A DNA stretch of 64,000 nucleotides from Saccharothrix sp. S26 (GTDB lineage Bacteria; Actinomycetota; Actinomycetes; Mycobacteriales; Pseudonocardiaceae): positions 62,001 to 126,000 of the forward strand of contig NZ_JAJUWT010000016.1 of assembly GCF_021390395.1 (NCBI RefSeq), written 5' to 3'. Each line of letters starts with the position of its first letter. Position 1 is the first letter of the stretch. Under the pieces are notes generated by a model. That model made no database searches, was not told the DNA's origin, and saw only the letters and a list, made by a program, of their open reading frames with translations. The position numbers were made by a program, and so were the translations under genes. Below are positions 57,849 to 64,000 of this stretch, in pieces.

Positions 57849-58233
57849 GGCGCGCCTCCGGGTGGGCTGGGGCACCTCAGCGTACCAACGGGCGAGCGGC
57901 ACAGGAAGATCACGCCGTCAGTCCCGATTACTGCGGGCTAGCGACGGGAGTTGACAGGGCGTGTGGAATCTCCCGCCGGCCCAATGGGAATCGCAAGCGC
58001 CCAAGTCCTTTGAGGACGGTTCGACGTGCTTGTGCATCCACAGTGGAGGGTAGGTGGAGCGGGCGTTCGAGGTGGTCGCGTCACGTGGGTGAGTGACTAC
58101 GCACTGCTCGTGTCGGCGGGATCCGTTAACGCGATCGGGTGATTGGTCGTAACTCCACCTGGTGGACCGGCGACCTCATGGGTAAGCGGCCCGCGGGGAG
58201 GGAGCCGTGTCCGAAACGAGTGGGTGAACCCCT
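57849..58233. other. Divergent intergenic region before the CHAT operon
   Basis: 385 nt between two divergent genes. A TTGACA at 57951-57956 has no acceptable -10 at 16-18 nt. No hairpin, repeat or small gene was found. It presumably holds promoters for both directions. Confidence 0.5.
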
Positions 58234-60207
58234 GTGGACGCGTTGATCGAGATCACGCAAAGCGGTCGGGACGCCGATTACCGGGTCGACCTGTACCTCG
58301 GTGACGACGGCGTCTGGCCGCCGGAGCCGACGGCGACGCAGACGGTGCCCGTCGACCTCGACCTGGGCGCACTGCCCGCGCCGCTGGTCAGGTCGGCCAC
58401 CGTGGCGGACGCGGTCGTGGGTTTCCTGCACGCGAACGAGGAGTCGCAGGCGTTCACCGAGGTCGGGCAGCACCTCGGCCGGCTGCTGCTGCCGCCCGGG
58501 GTGCGCGAGCACTGGTCGCGGCCCGGCGTCGAGCGCACGTTCCTGTGCCTGGCCCCCGGCCTGCGCCGCCTGCCGTGGGAATCGGTCCGGTGCGCCAGGG
58601 CGCTGTTCACCCAGCCCGACCACCCCGTCGTCCGGGTGCACCGGCGCGTGCCGGTGGACGACCCGGTCGCCGACTCGCTGCCGATCCGGGTGCTGGTCGT
58701 GCGCGGCGACGACGACGAGAGCATCGGCGCGCGTGACGAGATCCGGGAGATCAAGAGGGTGGTCGGCGGCGCGCCGGGGCGGATCGAGGCGGAGTTCCTG
58801 TCCCGGCCCACCGAATCCGACCTCAACGCGGCCTACGAACGGGTGAAGCCGCACGTGCTGCACTTCATCGGGCACGGCACGCGCAAGGCGAGCACCGGTC
58901 AGGTGGCGTTGCGGATCGCCCCGCGCGGCCGGGACACGTGGCTGCTCACCCCCAACTACATCGCGGACGTGCTCAGCCGTCCCGCGCCGCGCCTGGCGAT
59001 CCTCAACGCCTGCCGTTCCGGGGAGACGGCGGACTCGGTCGCGCTGACGGACGTGTTCCTCGACAGCGGCGCGGCGGCCGTCATCGGCATGCAGGGCGAC
59101 ATCCGCGGCACGGCGGCGGCGCTGTTCGGCGGCGAGCTGTACCGGGCCCTGCTGGACAACGACCCGGTCGACCGGGCGGTGGCGAAGGCACGGGACGCCG
59201 TCTACCAGCACAGCGGGGTGTCGGATGGTGCCCGGGACTGGATCCTGCCGAGCCTCACCTCGCGGGTCCGGCCCGACGACGTGCTGCCGGACCTGTCCGC
59301 GACCGGCGCGCGTGCGGTCCGCATCGAGCAGCAGTTCGAGAACGAGGTTGGCGCGTTCGTCAACCGCGTCCACGAGCGGCACAAGCTGCTCAAGGGCGTC
59401 GACCCGGGCGCGGGCGAGCCGCTGGAACCGCTGCTGCTGGTGGTGGGCGAGTCGCAGGTGGGCAAGACGCGGCTGTTGAACTGGCTGCGGCGGCGGTGCG
59501 CGGTGCGGGGCAGGCGGGTGAAGTACGTCAGCTTCGACCGCCCCAGCCGGGTCGACCTGCTCGGCGACCGGCCGGCGCGGTTCGACTTCTTGGAGGTGCT
59601 GTACGCGATCCGGGACGTCGCCGAGGACCTGCCGAACCCGCCGGAGGGCGTGGCGTCGGCGTTCGACCGGTTCAACCACGACGTGGTCCACCTCGCCGAG
59701 GGCAGGCTGCCGCCGGACCCGCCGGTGCCGACGCCGGAGCCGGCGCGGTGGCCGCGGATGACCGGCGGCACCTCCCACCACGTGGCGGCGACGTTCGAGT
59801 CGTTCCGGGCGTGCCTGGGTCGCGCCGCGCAGCCCGAGCCGCTGCTGCTGGTGTTCGACCACGTCGGCAACGTGCTGGACTCGGCGTTCCGGCAGCAGCT
59901 GTACGACCACCTGATCCGGCACATCGCCGACGGCGAGGTGCGCAACCTGAGCCTGGTGGTCGTGATGACGAACGAGCAGATCGCCACGCACTGGCCGGAA
60001 CGGGGCGGCGGCACGCGGGTCGACCTCGACCGCATCGAGGCCGAGGAGTTCCCCGCGCTGGCCGAGGACGTGGTGCTGGCGGTGGGCCGCTCGATCCGCG
60101 GCCCGCACCTGCAACTGATCGAGGCCATCGGCGCGGGCGTGGCCACCGGCAAGTGGAGCCCGGCCGTGCTCGGCGACCTGGAGAACATCGTGAGGCGGAT
60201 GGGATGA
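58234..60207 (+). CDS. CHAT-domain protease fused to a P-loop NTPase
   Basis: 657 aa; GTG start. Residues 110-350 form a CHAT (caspase-like) peptidase: the catalytic His214 is in LHFIGHGT and Cys260 in LAILNACRSGE, with the normal spacing. From about 395 a P-loop NTPase begins, with Walker A GESQVGKT (405-412) and Walker B-like LLLVFDHVGN. CHAT proteases are activated by partner NTPases or TPR proteins and cut host or partner proteins to cause cell arrest or death. The stop overlaps the next gene as ATGA, so both products are made together. No gasdermin-like or other obvious substrate gene is in view. Confidence 0.92.
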   Translation: MDALIEITQSGRDADYRVDLYLGDDGVWPPEPTATQTVPVDLDLGALPAPLVRSATVADAVVGFLHANEESQAFTEVGQHLGRLLLPPGVREHWSRPGVERTFLCLAPGLRRLPWESVRCARALFTQPDHPVVRVHRRVPVDDPVADSLPIRVLVVRGDDDESIGARDEIREIKRVVGGAPGRIEAEFLSRPTESDLNAAYERVKPHVLHFIGHGTRKASTGQVALRIAPRGRDTWLLTPNYIADVLSRPAPRLAILNACRSGETADSVALTDVFLDSGAAAVIGMQGDIRGTAAALFGGELYRALLDNDPVDRAVAKARDAVYQHSGVSDGARDWILPSLTSRVRPDDVLPDLSATGARAVRIEQQFENEVGAFVNRVHERHKLLKGVDPGAGEPLEPLLLVVGESQVGKTRLLNWLRRRCAVRGRRVKYVSFDRPSRVDLLGDRPARFDFLEVLYAIRDVAEDLPNPPEGVASAFDRFNHDVVHLAEGRLPPDPPVPTPEPARWPRMTGGTSHHVAATFESFRACLGRAAQPEPLLLVFDHVGNVLDSAFRQQLYDHLIRHIADGEVRNLSLVVVMTNEQIATHWPERGGGTRVDLDRIEAEEFPALAEDVVLAVGRSIRGPHLQLIEAIGAGVATGKWSPAVLGDLENIVRRMG

Positions 60208-63200
60208 AGCCGATCGACGCCGAGCTGCTGCGCCGGCTCGCCCGGGGTGACTCCCTGGACGCCGTGCTGGCGTCGCTGCGGCCGGCCGAGCAGTGGGACG
60301 TGCTGCGGCGGTGCGCCGCGGTCCGCTCGTTCGACCGCGAGCTGTACGAGAAGGTGCTCGTCGCCGGGGTGGACGGCGCGCCGCCGTTCGACGCGGTCGT
60401 CACCGCGCCGGAGGTCGAGCCGGTGCCGGGCACGCGGGAGGCGCACCGGCTGCGGCCCAGCGCCCGGTCCCGCTACTGGAACGGCTGGTGGCCCGACGGC
60501 GTGGACCCGCGGTCCGTGCCCGACGACCTGCGTGCGCTGGTCGGCCGCCTGGCCCGCCACTACCGCGCCGCGCACAAGCCCGTCGACCTGCTCGAACAGC
60601 TGGTGCTCCTGGACCACCGCGCCGCCGCCGAGCTGTTCGTCCGCCTGTACGCCAAGGCCGACCACCGGCACGACCTGGCGCTGTGCCAGGAGCTGATCGA
60701 CGTGCTCAGCGCCGCGGACCGGGTGCGGCTGATCGGCCCCGAGCTGAGCGCGCTGCGCCACGACCGGGCCGCCTACCTGCGCACGCGCGGGCTGTGGTCC
60801 ACGGAGTACCTGCAGTCGGCCACGTTCCTGGAGACGGCCGGGACCAAGGCGACCTACCAGCGGCTGATCCGGGGCCGCGGGCCGCGGCTGGTGATGCTGC
60901 ACGGGCCGTCGGGGCGCGGCAAGACGATGGAGCTGCGCTGGCTGGTGTCGCGGGTGCTGGTGCCGAGGCGGGTGCCGTGCGCGCTGGGCGACTTCGACGT
61001 GCTGGACCCGGTCAACGTGGCGCGCTACCCGTGGCTGCTGCTGGTGGAGGCCGCGGCGCAGCTCGACCAGCAGTTGGCCGCGGCACCGTTCACCGAGTTC
61101 CTGGAGCGGTACGCGTGGACGGGCCTGTTGTCGCGCCGCGAGGTCGCCGACCCGAGCCGGGCGGCCGCGGCGAGCAGGCGCCTGCGTGACGAGCGCGACC
61201 GGCTGGGCCCCGGCGTGACGCGGGACTTCGTGCGGACGCTCAACGAGGCGACGGCGGGCCGACCCGCGGTGATGGTGCTCGACGCGTTGGACAGGGTGTA
61301 CTCGAACCGGCCGCGCGAGGAGCTGGACGGCCTGCTCCGGCAGTTGTTCCGACTGCACCACGACTGCCCGGCGGTGCGGTTCGTGCTGGCCGGCCGCCAC
61401 CCGCTCACCGGTCCGGTGCTGCCACCAGCGGTGGACCGGCGGCTGGCCCCGTTCCACGACCAGGACGCCCTGCGCTACCTGGCCGACCTGCGCCGCATCG
61501 CCCGACCCGACCTGCGGCAGGCGATCGTGGCCAAGGCCGGGGGAGAGCCGGTGGTGCTCGCGCGCCTGGCCGACCTGGTGCAGCAGCGGCCCGACATCAC
61601 CGCGGCCGCGATCCGCGAGTACCGGGCGGACCTGACCGCGCTCGTGCTCCAGGTCCTGCGGCCCATCGACGACCCGGGGCTGCGGTGGCTGCTGCGGTAC
61701 GGGATGGTGCCGCGGACGTTGAGCCTCGACTTCGTGCGCGCGGTGGTGCAACCGCTCCTGCGCACCGCCGCGGCCGGCCGGCTCGACCTCGACGACCCGG
61801 GCGTGGACGCGGTGCCGGGCGGTGAGTCGGCGTCGCTGTTCCCGGCGGTCGCCGACGTGGACGTGGAGCGGCTGTGGACGCGGTTGACGCGGTTCGCGGG
61901 GACCACGTCGTGGGTCGTGCCGGTGCCCGGCGAGCCGGACTCGCTGCGGTTCGCGCCGGCCGTCGCCGAGCCGATGCGCCGCCTGGTCCGGCCGCACCCC
62001 GTGCACGACCGGCTGCACGCCGACGCGGTGGCGTTCTTCGAGCACAAGGCGGAGACCGACCCCGACCGGTGGGACCGGTGGACGCGGGAGGCGGTCTACC
62101 ACCGGTTCCGGCTGGAAGGCCCGACCGCGGTGGACTACTGGCGCGCGGCGCTGGACAGGGTCGAGCTGGGCGAGGCGCGTCGGCGGGCGGCGTTGGCCGA
62201 GGAGGTGCTGGGATCCGACTACGTCGACGCCGACGGCGACCCGCTGCCGTGGGACGGGCGCACGCCGATCGTCACCCGGGCGACCGTGGTCGAGGCCCGC
62301 TACGAGCTGGCGGCGGCGCTCACGCAGGTGGCCAGGGTCGACGGCGTCGAAGCGGCGGACCAGCTGTGGAGCCGGGCCGAGGAGAACTTCGCCGCCGTCG
62401 TGCGCGACCGCGCGGAGCCGGGCGTGGACGTCGTGCCGGACTGGCGGCTCGCGTACGTGCGCGCCGCGCTCGCGTTGAAGTCGGGCGACGCGGCCACCGC
62501 GCAGGCGGAGCTGGAGGACGCGCTGCCGGACTCGGTGGGCACCAAGGACGAGGTGCGGCTGCGGGTCCTGCTCGGCGACGTGCTGATGCTGCTCGGCGAC
62601 CGGCACGCCCCCGACGAGTACCGCCGCGCGGCGGAGGCCGCCGTCCGGGTCGGCTCGCACCGGTGGGAGCCGCCGATCCGGCTGCGGGTGGTGAGGGCGC
62701 ACCGCCACTTCGGGCGCGTGGACGAGGCGATCCGCGAGCTGGTGGCCACCCGGCGCGGCGGACCGCTCGACGACGAGCAGCAGCGGCGTTGCGGGCTGCT
62801 CGCGGTCGAGCTGGGTCTCGCGGTGGACCGGGTGGAGTGGGCCGCCTACCACGCGCGGCGCGTCGCCGGGCACGACGGGGACTGGGAGGGCCTGGCCGCC
62901 GGCGCGAAGGTCGAGTCGGCCGCACGCAGGCCGCTGCACGCGCTGGACCTCGCCCACCGGGCCGTGCGCGCCGCCCACGACAGCGCTGGCACCGCGCTCG
63001 GGCGCGAGCTGGCCGGCATCGCCGAGGGCATGGTCGGGCACTACGGGAACGCATTGCACGAGTTGGAGGCCGCACGGTCGCGGTGGCACCGCGAGGGCGA
63101 TCGGGCCGCCGTCGCCCGCTGCCACACGCACGCCGCCGTGCTGCTCATGCGGGAGGTCGGCAACCTCACCCTGGCCGAGCACCACCTGGCCGAGGCCGCC

Positions 63201-64000
63201 GAGCTGACCGCGCGGGGCGGCGACGCGTGGTGCCGGGCCGAGCTGGCCCGCGTGGAGCTGCTGGGCCTGGCCGCACGGCCGCACGAGGCGCTGGACGCGG
63301 TCACCGCCGTGCTGCACGAGCTGCGCCGCCGGTCGCACCCGCCGTGCCTGGTGGCGCGCGCCGCCGTGGAAGGGCTGGCCATCGACCTGCCCGACGGGTT
63401 CGGGTGGCTGCTGGACGAGCTGATCACCCAGCTGGCGGAGATCACGCCCGAGTCGGCCCGCGTGGTCGTGCTGGAGGAGCTGCGCCGCGTGCCCGAGCCG
63501 CACGACCAGGCCGGGCGTGACGCGTGGCGCGAGGTCGAGCCGCTGGTGCGGCGGGCGGCCGACCGACCGCGGGCCGGGGACCACGCCCGGTCGGACCTGA
63601 CGCTGGCCGAGGTGGACCGGCTCGTCGGCGACCGGGCGGCGGCGGCACGGAAGCTGGCCGACGCCCGTCCCGCCGGGGGCTCGTGGTTCCGGCTGCGGGA
63701 GTGGTCGCGGGCCGCGGACCGCCTGGGACACCCGGCGCGGGTCGACGTCGAGCCGTTCCTGGCCGAGTTCGCCGGGCACCCGATGCTGTGCGCGGCCTTC
63801 CTGGTCGAACGGGCCGAGGCGCTGATCGCGCGGAACGGGGTGGACGAGGCCGACGCGCTGCTTGGCCGGGCGGCCCCGCTGCTCGACGCCGCCGGCGAGC
63901 GGGAGACCCAGTGGCACGCGCGGCTGCACCGCGCCCGCGGCGTGGTCGCCGAGCGGTCCAGCCGCGAGCACGAACCGGAGCTGGTCCGCGCCGGCGCCAC
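60204..64000 (+). CDS. STAND NTPase with TPR-like repeats, 3' end cut by the window
   Basis: At least 1265 codons, open to the right edge. The ATG at 60204 overlaps the CHAT gene stop by 4 nt. The first 210 residues are helical and unassigned. The NTPase has Walker A HGPSGRGKT (233-241) and Walker B AVMVLDALDRV (about 355), as in STAND proteins. After a winged-helix-like region, from about 680 on the protein is a series of Ala/Leu-rich helix pairs resembling TPRs, a sensor superhelix. No enzymatic domain is seen, so it is likely the recognition partner of the CHAT protease. The C-terminus and any further domain lie outside the window. Confidence 0.9.
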   Translation, partial: MKPIDAELLRRLARGDSLDAVLASLRPAEQWDVLRRCAAVRSFDRELYEKVLVAGVDGAPPFDAVVTAPEVEPVPGTREAHRLRPSARSRYWNGWWPDGVDPRSVPDDLRALVGRLARHYRAAHKPVDLLEQLVLLDHRAAAELFVRLYAKADHRHDLALCQELIDVLSAADRVRLIGPELSALRHDRAAYLRTRGLWSTEYLQSATFLETAGTKATYQRLIRGRGPRLVMLHGPSGRGKTMELRWLVSRVLVPRRVPCALGDFDVLDPVNVARYPWLLLVEAAAQLDQQLAAAPFTEFLERYAWTGLLSRREVADPSRAAAASRRLRDERDRLGPGVTRDFVRTLNEATAGRPAVMVLDALDRVYSNRPREELDGLLRQLFRLHHDCPAVRFVLAGRHPLTGPVLPPAVDRRLAPFHDQDALRYLADLRRIARPDLRQAIVAKAGGEPVVLARLADLVQQRPDITAAAIREYRADLTALVLQVLRPIDDPGLRWLLRYGMVPRTLSLDFVRAVVQPLLRTAAAGRLDLDDPGVDAVPGGESASLFPAVADVDVERLWTRLTRFAGTTSWVVPVPGEPDSLRFAPAVAEPMRRLVRPHPVHDRLHADAVAFFEHKAETDPDRWDRWTREAVYHRFRLEGPTAVDYWRAALDRVELGEARRRAALAEEVLGSDYVDADGDPLPWDGRTPIVTRATVVEARYELAAALTQVARVDGVEAADQLWSRAEENFAAVVRDRAEPGVDVVPDWRLAYVRAALALKSGDAATAQAELEDALPDSVGTKDEVRLRVLLGDVLMLLGDRHAPDEYRRAAEAAVRVGSHRWEPPIRLRVVRAHRHFGRVDEAIRELVATRRGGPLDDEQQRRCGLLAVELGLAVDRVEWAAYHARRVAGHDGDWEGLAAGAKVESAARRPLHALDLAHRAVRAAHDSAGTALGRELAGIAEGMVGHYGNALHELEAARSRWHREGDRAAVARCHTHAAVLLMREVGNLTLAEHHLAEAAELTARGGDAWCRAELARVELLGLAARPHEALDAVTAVLHELRRRSHPPCLVARAAVEGLAIDLPDGFGWLLDELITQLAEITPESARVVVLEELRRVPEPHDQAGRDAWREVEPLVRRAADRPRAGDHARSDLTLAEVDRLVGDRAAAARKLADARPAGGSWFRLREWSRAADRLGHPARVDVEPFLAEFAGHPMLCAAFLVERAEALIARNGVDEADALLGRAAPLLDAAGERETQWHARLHRARGVVAERSSREHEPELVRAGA

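Noticed and set aside
57951..57956. TTGACA as a -35 box for the CHAT gene
   Set aside because: No hexamer resembling TANNNT at 16-18 nt downstream.
59202..63971. Long minus-strand open frame opposite the CHAT/STAND genes
   Set aside because: No domain content; the plus strand has CHAT, Walker and TPR features and an ATGA overlap.

Overview
This is a very GC-rich, densely coded window with GTG and TTG starts, Shine-Dalgarno sequences and modular type I polyketide synthases. It fits a filamentous actinomycete; a Saccharothrix/Actinosynnema/Lentzea-like genus is a guess from gene content, not a measured assignment. No rRNA, tRNA, insertion sequence or CRISPR array was seen.

Region 1 (1-18.1 kb) is the 3' end of a type I PKS assembly line. 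It holds a partial module, a two-module protein and a last module that ends in a thioester reductase instead of a thioesterase. All AT domains look malonyl-specific. The penultimate module has a dead reductive loop, so the released chain should be a 5-oxo aldehyde on a short polyene. That is the precursor logic of piperidine-type polyketide alkaloids; the rest of the cluster would lie upstream.

Region 2 (18.1-30.1 kb) is mixed. It contains a coupled MOSC/MsrA pair, a secreted glucuronoyl esterase with a CBM2, a vWA-PP2C-kinase signalling triad of the TerY-P kind, PPOX and SRPBCC proteins, a LysR regulator divergent from a 4-TM protein plus a Tat-exported multicopper oxidase, and an HxlR regulator with its own operator.

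Region 3 (30.6-41.2 kb) carries a large SARP-like regulator, an NmrA-like protein, an F420-type (DDN-like) reductase, and an SDR whose upstream site is nearly the same as the HxlR operator. It ends with an unusual four-gene operon: an E-set/gluconate-dehydrogenase-subunit-3-like protein, a GMC oxidoreductase and two paralogous cupins.

Region 4 (41.2-64 kb) looks like an immunity-type island. It holds a 1743-aa NACHT-HEAT protein with a Gly/Val amyloid-like N-terminal motif and a membrane partner; a 1914-aa TIR / apparently dead phosphoesterase / NACHT / pentapeptide / 15xWD40 protein preceded by a 2H phosphoesterase; and a CHAT-protease NTPase translationally coupled to a STAND-TPR protein cut by the window end. 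A methyltransferase, a HAD protein, an ion-transporter-like permease and a cupin lie between them.
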